The position numbers and the translations under genes were made by a program. 64,000 nt of DNA from Halisarca cf. caerulea (lineage: Eukaryota; Porifera; Demospongiae; Chondrillida; Halisarcidae): assembly GCA_963170055.1 (NCBI GenBank), contig CAUJGJ010000087.1:218501-282500 (forward strand), in the 5' to 3' direction. This document shows positions 11,801 through 22,799 of the stretch, piece after piece; the first letter of the stretch is position 1; every line of letters starts with the position of its first letter. The notes beneath the pieces are model-generated. The model did not search any database. It was not told the origin of the DNA and saw nothing but the letters and a program-made list of their open reading frames with translations.

Positions 11801-11971
11801 AACTGAAAATGATGAAACACATGCAGGTACATCAGACTGAACTGAACAAGATAGAATAGATATATCAGACTCAACTGACGATGATAAAACAGGTACATGA
11901 GACTGAACTGAAGAGGTTAAAACAGGCAAAACTGGTACATCACACTGATCTGAAGAAGATACCACATACAC
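8877..11971 (-). pseudogene. RT-endonuclease polyprotein, broken at two places
   Basis: In order: an N-terminal Ser/Val-rich repeat region with a conserved ALKAAMILPAMILQK segment (11372-11971); RT (9359-11296) with GVRPIGIGEVARR, LIDASNAFN, KEGTTQGDPLAM and IWYADDSS; CVCGKSNDVQHALSC zinc-like cluster and RHNDIRDL; then, after a frameshift near 9350, EARLDI and FFDRRVFNPFA of the PD-(D/E)XK-like nuclease, ending at 8877 after RGSRSS. The TGA at 11372 is in the same frame and looks like a decayed CGA. Compared with the other copy, the nuclease lysine position reads Arg (DRR against DVK). RT catalytic residues are intact. Confidence 0.85.
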
Positions 11972-12115
11972 ATCAGACTGAACTGAAGAGGATAAAACTG
12001 GAACTTCAGACTGAACAGAAGAGGATAAAACTGGTACATCAGACTGAACTGAAGAGGATAAAACTGGTACATCAGACTGAACTGAAGAGGATAAATCTGG
12101 TACATCATACTGAAC
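11760..12115. repeat. ~33-bp minisatellite in the 5' end of the retrotransposon
   Basis: About ten tandem copies of a unit containing gaagaggataaaactggtac, with tcagactgaact between them. On the minus strand the distal part is translated as repeated SVQSDVPVLSS-like units at the N-terminus of the element protein. Copies are most uniform at 11990-12110. Confidence 0.85.
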
Positions 12116-12160
12116 TGAAGTTCAGTACGTTACGTCAACATCCGTTGATTGACCGCCCGT

Positions 12161-12189
12161 TTGACCGCCGTTCGTCGTCCAGTTTTTTG
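12161..12189 (-). repeat. Right 29-bp terminal inverted repeat
   Basis: Exact reverse complement of 5678-5706. Confidence 0.9.
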
Positions 12190-13005
12190 GTTTATCACGT
12201 GACTAAAAGGGGGAAATTTGCCAAGTGTGAAATGTTGGTTTCGCTATCGAGAAGACAATTCATAGACATAGATACTTTCCATAGCCTTATTACAATCAGT
12301 CGTTGTATTCGAATCGCTACTATTTACACTTTTAGCGATATTTATTAAAGATTTCATTTGTTCAAGATCACATAGAGCAACAATGTGCGTTGCACGAAAA
12401 ATATTGGTAAGTAATTATAACACGAACTGTTGCTATGATTCTTTGGTTGGGCTTGTTTTACCTATTTTATGTTTTTTTTTAGGGAATTGCTATTCGTGTG
12501 CTGGCTAGGGGGCAATTGTTAAATTAACGAGAATACGCCGGAAGGACTTGTTTGCACTTTCCGCCTCTACAAGAGTTAAAAGAAACTTTTTCTTCATTTT
12601 GAATACCCCGCAGAGGTAAATCTGTTATTGCATACCCTGTGTGATCATTATGAGTGGTTACTCATCTTTTTTTTTCTCAGATACCCCACGCCTATCTCGT
12701 ATTTCGACGACAGCATTGATCAACACGGTTAGACTGTTTGTATTGTATCGTTCTTGTCTTACTCGTACTTTTTCGAACATTATTATGTAACTTACTGTAA
12801 AAGCTAGTAAACTCATGTTTTAACATTCAATATTATTTATATTCATTTTGTAGTGAATGTTAAGAAATATGAATTCATGCTGACCAATGTTTGACTTAGA
12901 ACACAACGGATGAATGTGTGGGTGCATGTGGGTATGCACATATCAGTTAATATCCCTTTAATAATATTTTTATCACTTATAACACACATCACAATGCAAG
13001 ACTAT
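12190..13005. other. Intergenic, no gene seen
   Basis: AT-rich single-copy-looking sequence with no long open frame or recognisable repeat. Confidence 0.5.
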
Positions 13006-13009
13006 AATC

Positions 13010-13174
13010 ATGAGTGTGTGTGTGTACGCAACTACATGTCTTAGTGTGTGTGCGTGTGTATGCATGTACATACATGTCTCAGTGTGTGTGTATGCATGTA
13101 CATGTTTCCGTGTGTGTGTTTGTGTGCGTACTCAAGTACATGTCTCTCTGTGTGTATGTACGCATGTAAATGTC

Positions 13175-13236
<62 letters not shown>

Positions 13237-13252
13237 TGTGTGTATGTCACGT
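13010..13252. repeat. Degenerate and pure (TG)n microsatellite
   Basis: TG-rich imperfect units (tgtgtgtatgcatgtaca-like) from 13010 grade into a pure (TG)n run at about 13178-13232. Confidence 0.95.
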
Positions 13253-13264
13253 CTACATGTGGGA

Positions 13265-13350
13265 CGGGGAGCCCCAAATTCAAGGGTCCCCATTTTCACA
13301 TGACACCGGTGTCATGTGAAAATGGGGACCCTTGAATTTGGGGCTCCCCG
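13265..13350. repeat. 86-bp perfect palindrome
   Basis: The arms 13265-13307 and 13308-13350 are exact reverse complements over 43 bp with no loop, centred on ACC|GGT. The flanks (13350-13450) repeat related GGGGCTCCC/GGGGCCCC blocks and the string gtagatatgggg (13397-13408), which also occurs, reversed, in the 60-bp minisatellite at 14.57 kb. Confidence 0.95.
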
Positions 13351-13639
13351 GCCACCAAATCTACGTATATATGGGGCCCCCCGGCCCTATATTTGCGTAG
13401 ATATGGGGCTCCCGGGCCCCATCGCTACGACAGAAATGGGGCTCCTGCCGTAGTTTTGGGGACTTTCTGGAAACCAACAGTATTTTCGTTCCGATAAGTT
13501 TTACAACCGCCTAATTTCTTTATAAGGGGCTCATATCTCGGCTCAGTGAAATTTAGAATGCCAAGACTGTTTTAGTGCATCTTGTTGTACGGATTTGATC
13601 ATGAACAACTTCACAAAAACTGAACGCGTGAAGCTAACT

Positions 13640-14199
13640 TTACCGTATATTCTCTAAAAATTCGGCACTCCATAATTTCGTCACCCATAGTTTTGTGTCG
13701 AAAATATCTCTAAAATTTGACGAAATGGCCATTTTCTAAAACTTCGTCATGTACTCCAATATTTCATCGTCCAAATTTTCAGCCTAAGAATAACTGCAGA
13801 GTTGAATTTAAGTTTTGTGATTCTTACAGTGGTTCTTCTTACTGTGCTTTGGATGGAGTATTTTCTGTTTTCGCTCAGCAAGTATAGGCCTACCATCGAG
13901 TGCAAGCGAAAAAAATGGCGGCTAGGCGACGCGCTCTCCCGTCCAAATTGCAAACCGTGCACCAAAAAGCTAAGTAAAGCACTTTAACGTTCTTATCGCT
14001 ACTTTTTAGGGTTATTTAAATCATTATAGGTACATATAATAGCCGAACTCTACAATTTCGTCAGATCTCTAAGTATTCGTCGCTCAGTTCTAAGGTTTCG
14101 TCAGCCGTTCTCATAGGTGGGAAAACAACTCTAAATTCTCTCGTCAGACGAAATTTTTGTGAAACTAGGTGTGACGAATTTTTAGAGAATATACGGTAA
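13640..14199. mobile_element. MITE with 25-bp perfect TIRs
   Basis: The arm at 13640-13664 (ttaccgtatattctc...) is an exact inverted match to 14175-14199. The interior has many copies of the string aatttcgtc or its complement near both ends, as in a foldback element. There is no transposase. Target-site duplication is not clear. Confidence 0.8.
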
Positions 14200-14570
14200 A
14201 CGATAAAACAGAGTTCTTAGGACAGAGATCAACACCAGGAGGTTCTTCAGTATAACGATAGTCACTAGAATAGCTTGTTCCTTCTCAGCTGAGAGGTAAA
14301 TAGTAATATTATGATAGGCAGTTGTTCTTTAGAACTTGAGCACACTCAGGAATCGACTGAGAGTCCCAATTGCTTACTGGGGTCCTGTTATGAGGTCCCC
14401 ATCCATAGTTATACACACATTCCATGCATGAGATGTTGTGTATGGTTCCTATATTGCGAAGTCTCCATAGCTACACAGATTATTATTACTATGTGTGGCC
14501 ATAGTATGGTGGTGTAATGTTGAGGCCTATTACAAGCATAGTATGTTGAGGCCTTATACTGAGTATGGAG

Positions 14571-16312
14571 TGTGGGGTTCCCATATCTACACGTGTCTCA
14601 CACACAGCATGCTATGCTGGGTCCCTATAGTGTGGGGTCCCCATATCTACACGGGCTCCATACACAGCATGCTATGCTGGGTCCCTATAGTGTGGGGTCC
14701 CCATATCTACACGGGCTCCATGCACAGCATGCTATGCTGGGTCCCTATAGTGTGGGGTCCCCATATCTACACGGGCTCCATACACAGCATGCTATGCTGG
14801 GTCCCTATAGTGTGGGGTCCCCATATCTACACGGGCTCCATGCACAGCATGCTATGCTGGGTCCCTATAGTGTGGGGTCCCCATATCTACATGGGCTCCA
14901 TACACAGCATGCTATGCTGGGTCCCTATAGTGTGGGGTCCCCATATCTACACGGGCTCCATGCACAGCATGCTATGCTGGGTCCCTATAGTGTGGGGTCC
15001 CCATATCTACACGGGCTCCATACACAGCATGCTATGCTGGGTGCCTATAGTATGGGGTCCCCATATCTACATGGGCTCCATACACAGTATGCTATGCTGG
15101 GTCCCCATATCTACACGGGCTCCATACACAGCATGCTATGCTGGGTCCCTATAGTGTGGGGTCCCATGTCAACACATGTCTCACACACAGCATGCTATGC
15201 TGGGTCCCTATAGTGTGGGGTCCCCATATCTACACGGGTCTAACGTACAGCATGTTATGCTGGGGCCCTGTTGTGTGGGGTCCCCATATCTATACGTGTC
15301 TCACGTACAACATGTTATGCTGGGGCCCTATAGTGTGGGGTCCCCATATCTACATGTGTCTCACACACAGCATACTATGCTGGGGCCCTGTTGTGTGGGG
15401 TCCCTATATCTACATGGGGTCCCCATATCTACATGTGTCTCACACGCAGCATGCTATGCTGGGTCCCTATAGTGTGGGGGCCCCATATCTACATATGTCT
15501 CATACACAGCATGCTATGCTGGGGCCCTGTTGTGTGGGGTCCCTATATCTACATGGGCTCCATACACAGCATGCTATGTTGGGGCCTTATATTCAGTATA
15601 GTGTGCGGGGTCCCTATATCTACACGGGTCTCAAGCACAACATGCTATGTTGGGGCCTTATATTATAGTGTGTGGGGCCCCCATTTCTACACGGGTTCCA
15701 TGCATGTACAATATGTTATGCTGGGGCCCTATAGTGTGGGGTCCCTATATCTACACAGGTCTCATGCACAGCATGCTATGTTGGTGCCTTATAGTTAGTA
15801 TAGTATGTGGGGTCCCCATATCTACATGGTTCTCATTCATAGCATGCTATGTTGGGGCCCTATAGTGTGGGGTCCCCATATCTACATGTATCTCACACAC
15901 AGCATGCTATGCTGGGTCCCTATAGTGTGGGGTCCCCATGCATATCTACATGGGCTCCATGCACAGCATGCTATGTTGAGGGCTTAGACTGAGTATAGTG
16001 TGAGGTCCCCATATCTACATGCTGTCACATGGGTCTCACATACATGTTAAACTGGAGCCCTATATATAGTGTATGGTCCCCATATCTACATGGGCTCCAA
16101 GCAAGTCATGCTATTCTGGGGCCCTATAGTGTGGGGTCCCCATATTTACATGCTGTCACATGGCCATGGGTATCACATACATGTTAAATTGGAACTCGAT
16201 AATGTGGGGTCCCCATATCTACAGTACATGGGTTTCACACACAGCATGCTATATATGCTGGGGCCTATATACTGAGTATAGTGTGGGGTCCCCATATCTA
16301 CATGCCATCAGT
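14571..16312. repeat. 60-bp-period minisatellite, about 28 copies
   Basis: The unit contains ggggtccccatatctac, cagcatgctatgctggg and ccctatagtg. From 14571 to about 15060 the copies are almost identical with an exact 60-base period; one-base c/t and a/g alternations recur between adjacent copies. From 15170 to 16312 units are diverged and vary in length. Because 60 is divisible by three, several frames stay open for up to ~220 codons, but this reflects the repeat and not coding. The unit holds two internal palindromes (ggggtcccc and agcatgct). Confidence 0.95.
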
Positions 16313-16439
16313 GAAAGTTAGTATGTACTTATTACCACAAACGTAACTGATATGCAGTTTTATATAACATGCACAGAAATCCAATTTGTGTAATACAAAG
16401 GTAGTATCAGGAAATACATAACATTACTGTATAGAGTCT

Positions 16440-16745
16440 TAGTCTTTTTTGTGGTGTGCATGAATTCTTATTGTGTTGGAATACAATTAATTTTATATTC
16501 TATATTTGCATGCTGGAATGCAAATTTGTGTTTTGAAGTTAATTCCATCCACATTATATTACGAAATTGTGCTCTGAAGTACAATAGTGTTGGATTACAT
16601 GCAAAATTGTGTTCTGAAGTACAATGTTAGATGACAACATTGTGCTCTGATTTGCAATGCTACATGGATTATAAATTTGTGTTCTGCATCGGAATACAAA
16701 ATTTGTGCTTTGAAATGCAATGCCGGGTTGGAGTAATAATTTGTG
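16440..16745. repeat. Degenerate ~35-bp repeats
   Basis: Recurring aatttgtgttctgaagtacaa-like strings (for example at about 16506, 16565, 16602, 16640, 16676 and 16706) with variable spacers. Function unknown. Confidence 0.6.
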
Positions 16746-17118
16746 TAACAGTTGTGACAGTCATCCATTGAAACAATCTTCTTCCTCTTGTAGGAGCAAT
16801 TATAGCCGGAGTAGCCCAAGAAGTTGAATGTCCTGCATTGTATACTCTCCAGAGAGGACACTACATGTGATATTGGAAAAGATGTAGAACATTTAGTCAT
16901 GCAGTGTATTGTAACAGTACAAATTCTTAACATTGTTTACTCAAAATAATTGTCAAATAAATATTCGGTGCTAATTAATTATCGGATAGTATATAGTCAG
17001 TACAGTCATGTGATCGATACAAAATTATCAAATCAAAGTATACAAACAGCTAGCCTAAGAGACCAATGTATATACAAAGAAATTAGACATTGTTTCAAGA
17101 AGCTGCTTAAATAACATA

Positions 17119-17294
17119 CAGTAGAACCTCGTTAGTAAGAACACTGTTAATGAGTAATACCTGGTTAGGAAGTACAAGGATATGATACCCCAGCTTATAA
17201 CCCATAATACTAATCTATATGGTTAGCAAGTACTATTGATAGTGAGTAGCAAATTGGATGGTCCCCAGGTGTACTCACTAACGAGGTTTGACTG
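17119..17294. mobile_element. Pogo/Tigger-like MITE with TA target duplication
   Basis: The left end cagtagaacctcgttagta and right end actaacgaggtttgactg are inverted matches with few mismatches. Both ends are flanked by TA (17117-17118, 17295-17296). The CAGTNNAACCTCGTTA terminus is typical of pogo/Tigger elements. At 176 bp it is non-autonomous. Confidence 0.85.
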
Positions 17295-17296
17295 TA

Positions 17297-18118
17297 TACT
17301 GCATGTAATATAACTGCATAAATATGTTGTAATACCATACTAGACTCTCTATATAATATTATTACATATTAATATTTAATTTATATAAATTCACACATAC
17401 CATGCAATATAGTTTGGAGATCAAGTTGATTTGTACTTTCTGCCACCACCCACATAGACTAAGTAGACTGAGATGTTCTTCCTCTATACAGTAACTGTAA
17501 GGGGGAAAATGTCTATTATTTATGACAAAACAAGTACAAAAACTCAGACACAGGCGTAAAACATGCTTGATTAAACATGTTGTGTACCTGGCAAGCATAT
17601 GCATGTATGATGAAAAATTAATGCATGAGAGTCAACGTAATGACAGATTACCTAATAAAGACTTAGACTATACTGAGTGCATGTCCTTCATAACCAGGAC
17701 TATAATTATATATATAAGTTTTGTTGAACGGCCACACACATGTGGCTGAAGTGTTTTTTAGTTCCTTTGATTGTTAACGGCCAAGCGACGACAGACCTCT
17801 GCAGGGGGTTATCTGGTTATATGGCAATTTTCCAAATTCTGTCATTTTCTACCCCTATTTTCAGCAGATCAAATTAGCGATTTTCATTGGTCCTCATTAC
17901 AGCCTATCCTCAGCTTCTCAGTTGCGTCCTGGCTGTCAGAGGATGTCACCCAGTGCTACTGATGAAGGGTGCATGGTATTCCCCGAAAAGGCCTTATAGC
18001 ACACTGGTGAAAGATCGCGCGAGGATTTGATCTGCTATTAGCAACCTTTTTCTGTTACTATTACCTAATAAAGGTTTGATTTCTGTAAGTACAGTGAATA
18101 TATTATGATTAAAGAAGT
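17297..18118. other. Intergenic, no gene seen
   Basis: AT-rich, with short frames only and no recognisable domain. Confidence 0.45.
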
Positions 18119-19977
18119 TTAAGTACTACATAAGAGTGGGAGGTTGGTGGTCCATGCCTCACTTCGTCTCGCTTCAAAGATGAACTTTGAGCAGGATATT
18201 GCTACCCTGCTCAAGGACAAGAGTTTGCTGGCTATTTCCCTTCTAGTCAGTGATGGCAGAATAGCTTTGATGGTGTCAATGGAAATTCGGCTGAAATGGC
18301 CCAGTGAGCCGATTTCCATGGTCTGAAGATGTACAGTATAGTTTTTCTGCTCCAGGTCACCGACTAAGGTTAGGTAGTTATCCTTACTCTGCTTCCTGCA
18401 CCGTGCATTTTCCAAGCCCTGTGGAGTGTTGGTTGGAACTGTTAGTTCTAGCAGATTGATAGACATGTGTGATGCAGTGGAGTTGACCATGACAATGTCA
18501 GGTCTCGCACTGGTCACTACAAGAGATGGTGGCACAGTAGTAGCCGGGTTGTCAACTGCACGGTGTCCAGGTAGGTCAGCGTATCGTGAAGAGTCGTGAT
18601 TGGGCAAGTGAGGTAACAGGAGAGAGACGAGTTGACGCAGGACGGAGTCGTGTCTCTATGTGTATCTTCCTTGATTTAGGGAGACAGGGCAGCAGTTTAT
18701 AGGATGTGATTCACGGTACAAAGACGGACTCCACACTGTGGACATGATGGATCAGTTTGGCTTCTCCAGCAGTGTAGGTTCACAGGAGTTGGTAGGGTAT
18801 CAATTCCAGCCCGCAGGAGGAATGACAGTTGTCCTGCTCGGAGACCAAACATGATTCTGTGCCACACAGGGGTATCCTTCTCGAGTTGAATGATGGCTTA
18901 GACTATAGGAACTTGTGCTGAACAGTTATAGGGATTCCAGGTGGGGATCCCAATAGGTGGATTGCTGTTCAGACATAGAATCAAACATATTTTTCAACAA
19001 ACTGCTTGCCTCTTCGCTGGTAGATACTGGCTGAAATGAGGAAGTGATAGATGTGTACACTGATGGGATGCATTGCTGCTCAGCAAAAGATGGATGATCT
19101 ATAATGCTCTCGAGTTCGTGAATGAGTGGATCTGTAGATCTATGAACTTGAGCTAGGAGTTGGAGTTTTGCCTTCTGCTGGGTGTGTGGCAGATATGGGA
19201 TGTCACAAACCTCTGGATGGAAAATAGATGCAAGGTTAGCACATCTGGGGAGGTTGAGCCATCTCTTGAGATACCGTGTGACCTTCTTCTGTAGTTTCTT
19301 GATGGAGGCATCAGTGATTGCGTCAACTTGAAGATTGAAGTGAAGGGATGGAACAAGGTATGATTCGTACATCCAAACCTTATATTCACCTCAAATGTTG
19401 GATTTGTCAATCTTGTCAAGTGCATCGATGGTCCTGTCGTTGAGCTTTTTACTGGAGACCTTCTTAGTAGCGGGCAGGGTGACGGCAATGGTTAGGCCAA
19501 GAAACTTTGTGTGGCTAGAGGAAATACTCCTAGTGTGGCCATGATGTATTTCGAAAGTAGAACGTTTGTCTACAGTAGAACCAGTAAATATGTAGGAAAC
19601 ACATTTATCTGGTCGAATTTCCAAGCCAAGATCACAGCATTTGCTGTCTAGTTGGATAAGGGCTTCTTGGTGATCTTTCCTAGAAGTTGAGAGGATTGTG
19701 GTGTCATCGGCACATCCAAGAACTGATCTAGGCTCTAAGCTGGATGTTTTGGGTTGGTTTGCCGCTTCTCGTTTTTTCCTCAGTGAAGAGGCTGGGGATT
19801 CTGCTTGAGGAGGAAGGTATGGCTTTGATGATTTCCTTGTGAGGGACCAATTGATATCATGTAATGAAACTATTTCAGTTGTTCCATTATGGTATTCAAT
19901 GAGGGTGCTGCCATCTGTCAGATATTCTAATACTCTACATTTGTACCAACCTGGCTCCTCTTCAGATGGCTCTTCGT
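18119..19977 (-). pseudogene. R2-like non-LTR retrotransposon remnant
   Basis: Minus-strand pieces in several frames. An upstream part (about 19740-19977) encodes GWYKCRVLEYLTDG followed by IEYHNGTTEIV, resembling a small Tudor/chromo-like fold. It is joined directly to the RT palm segment CADDTTILSTSRKD, so most of the N-terminal RT is deleted. The thumb region follows (YLKRWLNLPRCANL), then a zinc-like CPQCGVRLC...H cluster near 18730, and a PD-(D/E)XK-like endonuclease (ARPDIVMVN, then INLLELTVP) at 18119-18607. The RT active site reads CADD in place of the usual F/Y-x-DD. Frameshifts near 18610, 18925 and 19390 make it non-functional. Confidence 0.75.
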
Positions 19978-19999
19978 TCCATTGCGTTTAGTCACATAA

Positions 20000-20417
20000 T
20001 GGAAAATTTTGCTGAACGTAAATCTGCCGTCGGATAATCCTTCTTTCTGCATGCCTATGTGCCCATTCGCTCGCCCATTTCGCCTTCTTACGCACTGTCT
20101 CACGTTCATCCTTTCTTCGAGTCGCAGATACAGTTTCGTTAAATATCGCTTATCACATGATGATGTCATAGATCAAAGGAACCATCTTGACAGTAAGTAA
20201 TAAGGTCGAATTTACTGCCTGGTAGTAAGTTGGAAGAGACCCAGGGCGCTAACGATTATCAATTATTTAAATAAACTGTGAACTCAATGAATATACTTAA
20301 TATGGGTACTTTTTGGCTTCACAGCTGTGAATATTTAATGCAGCGCTGGCATACGAGTGACTTTGTAGAATGCTATAGATCGTGTTCTAGCCAAAATACA
20401 CGAAAAGGCTTCAAATA
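20000..20417. other. Between retroelement remnants, no gene seen
   Basis: Nothing recognisable; short frames on both strands only. Confidence 0.4.
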
Positions 20418-21680
20418 CTAGTGTAAACATAGTGAAAACTGGCATCTGAACCTCTCGGTTTGGACATGAACATCGTGGCTAGTTGTTGTAAGGACCATAA
20501 TTTCTGATGAGGAAGGGAGATTTGCATTTGTCTTGAGTCCTAGCTGGCCTAGGGTTGTGATGTTCTTCTCCAGGTTGACTATAAAACAGAGGCCGGTCAA
20601 GAGCTCCAGGGCTGTTGTTAACCCCTTCAGGGCCCGGCTCCTGTGCTGAGTAGCATGTCGCCGAAGTACAGGATACTTCAAATTCCCAGCATCCTCAGAG
20701 TTGCCACCACGGGCTTTGTGAGCTTTGTGAATGTTTATGGTGCACTGTTTAAACCAAATGGGAGGGTCTTGAACTGCCACTATTGGCCATTCCATCTGCA
20801 GCTGAATGCTACAAACTGTCTGTGGTCGAGATGGAGAGGTACTGATAGGTATGCGTCCTTGAGGTCCAACTTGACCATCCAGTCCCCTCTCTGCAAAAGC
20901 CCTTTACCGTCTGGATTGATTCCATCTTGATGTGTGGGGCTATGACATGTTGGTCCAAGGTGCAGAGATTGACTACTGGACGTCATGAGCCATCTGACTT
21001 GGGAACCATGCACAAACATTGGTCTTACAAGCAGTTTGGCCCCATATAGCAAGGTTTGATTGCCTGTTTGTTGGTGAGTTTCTGCAGTTCGGAGTCCAAA
21101 GCATTTGCTTTGTCTCCATTCAACTGTATATTCCTGCATCCTCCCACTTGTTTGGGCTCGGACTGCAGTTCCATCCTGAACCCGGAGATGGATTCCAGGA
21201 ACCGTCTGTCCTGAGAGATTCTTTCCCAATTCCGTTTGAAAAAAATTAAGGTGGCCTCCCACTAGTCTGCGGCTTTCCCTTGCCACCAACTCCCAATCGA
21301 AGGCAATGCCTAGATCTCCTAAGTTTGTGTCTGGCAGGGACCCCAACAGCCTCAGAATTTCTTGGTAGTTGGGGGATTAGACACCATTGGGGGGGAGCTT
21401 CAGTTTGTTGAACATTTAGCCTGTCGGATAGCGGTATGGGCTGCATCCTCTCCCGGAATCCCTGTGATCCCACCTGAACTGGGAGCTGTACGGTGTGTAC
21501 AGTTGTGGGTACGTGCCCTTCCTGCTCCCGTGCAGGGTAGGAGAGCCCTGCCAAAAAAACCGACTACGGTTCTTGCCATCACTCCGGCTAGATGGTCCAC
21601 CTGTGTCTCGGGTCTTCTGGCCAGGCTTCGTAATGGACACTGCCCGAGAGCAGATTGTGTCCTTTTTGACCTTGCTTGCA
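20418..21680 (-). pseudogene. DIRS-type reverse transcriptase and gag end, decayed
   Basis: The start of the RT has the DIRS pattern RLVGGHLNFFQTELGKNLS (about 21260). Next come the RT palm motif WMVKLDLKDAYLSVPL with the first catalytic Asp and VAFSCRWN, and after a frame change WQFKTLPFGLNSA. The second catalytic motif reads YFGDML where YLDDML is expected, so the aspartate pair is lost. Upstream (21400-21680) a Ser/Arg/Gly-rich stretch resembles the end of DIRS gag. DIRS elements integrate with a tyrosine recombinase; none is recognisable here. Multiple frameshifts. Confidence 0.75.
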
Positions 21681-22320
21681 AGGGTACGTAGACTGGAACT
21701 CAGTCCTGCATGAATAGGACATCTGAGGATGCATACTCATCCAATCCAAATTTTGCCCAGCTTGGGTCTATCTGTTTCAAGATCTTGTTCGATGGACCTG
21801 AGAAATGTACTCAGATGCATTGCCCATGGGAATTTAATATCCTGAATTGAGAAATTTTTATGACCAATAATATATTCGCGTTTTTCGCAATTTGATTCCA
21901 CTCACGAATTTTATTGTCGCGAATATTTCTGCACACGTTCCAAAGTACAGATATAGACAATCTATGGTGAGACTCATGAATTTTTTATTCACGAACTTTT
22001 CAGCCTACCAGATTTGACCCCAATTCTTGAAATTTAATGTTCGCAAATATTTCCCGATTTAGGGTACATCGTTGGATCATGCATCGCAGGTGAGTTATGT
22101 CCAATTTTGGTCATAACTCAAAATGGCCACCCTTTTGGAAGCACTCAAATTGCCCACTTTGTTTTGCTTTCTGGATAAGGTTATGGTGACATTTACTAGT
22201 TCTTTTGTATTCTGAACATATTGAAGTTATGTTGGTACACTTCTAACGATTCTCTGCGACAACTTGATCTCGCTAACAACATTTCTTTCGGGTATTGTCA
22301 AATCAAGAAAACGGCAAAGA

Positions 22321-22592
22321 GGCGGTGGTAAAAATCTCAACTTCGGAACACACCAGTAAGTTCGAACGACTCCTTAGGTTCAATAACTACCTGAAGGATT
22401 CCTGATAGCCCGAAGCAGGGCTGTTATGTCCAGGGATTTACTTCCTTTACTGAGGTCTCCAGCCACAAAACACGGGACATAACTTGAACAGTAGAAGGTA
22501 CAGAGCTCCAGGAATCTTTTACCGGGGTTTCGACTATTGGGAACACGATGGACCCACTCACGATCCTCCAAGTTCAGATTTTTACCACCTCC
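22321..22592. repeat. Foldback element within the DIRS remnant
   Basis: The arm ggcggtggtaaaaatctc at 22321 is inverted at 22567-22592 (agatttttaccacctcc), 23 of 26 positions matching. It lies between the RT and gag parts of the DIRS element, so it may have inserted there. Confidence 0.55.
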
Positions 22593-22799
22593 CTTTTCAA
22601 AGAAATTTCCGCTCGAACAACTCTTCTTGAGACTGTTGTCATAATATTATGCTATCACATGTTATATGAAAGCGTTAGAACATCTTTATCGTATATACTC
22701 TCGTATACGTTCCGTTTGAACATGACGTCTTCACCAAAATCAGGCTATCTGTGCCTGACAAACCCTTGTGGTTACTGATATAATGAAATTCATTGCGTG

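Larger units (their letters stand above)
8798..12140 (-). mobile_element. Longer copy of the same non-LTR family, 9-bp TSD
   Basis: It is flanked by tccgttgat at 8789-8797 and 12141-12149. The minus-strand 3' end is an (ATT)n-rich tail at about 8798-8820. It has the same gene layout as the 5775-8556 copy but reaches further 5', including an N-terminal region with coding minisatellite repeats. The protein is broken by an in-frame TGA at 11372 and a frameshift plus stop near 9350. Confidence 0.87.
5678..12189. mobile_element. Short TIR element carrying two nested non-LTR insertions
   Basis: A perfect 29-bp inverted repeat sits at 5678-5706 and 12161-12189 (starts CAAAAAACTGGACG). Removing the two retrotransposons and one copy of each duplication leaves about 366 bp: 5678-5774, 8569-8797 and 12150-12189. 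This core is rich in GTACG palindromes near both ends (gtacggcgtac at about 5740 and 8756), as expected for an extended foldback MITE. No clear target-site duplication is visible (acttttca against gtttatca match at 5 of 8). No transposase remains, so the superfamily is unknown. Confidence 0.75.

Noticed and set aside
5678..12189. Calling the 6.5-kb TIR-bounded segment an autonomous DNA transposon
   Set aside because: All protein-coding content belongs to the two nested retrotransposons with their own target duplications; the TIR element alone is about 366 bp and non-coding.
14495..15990. Several overlapping open frames of 100-220 codons on the plus strand
   Set aside because: They are translations of the 60-bp minisatellite, whose unit is a multiple of three, and occur in all forward frames.
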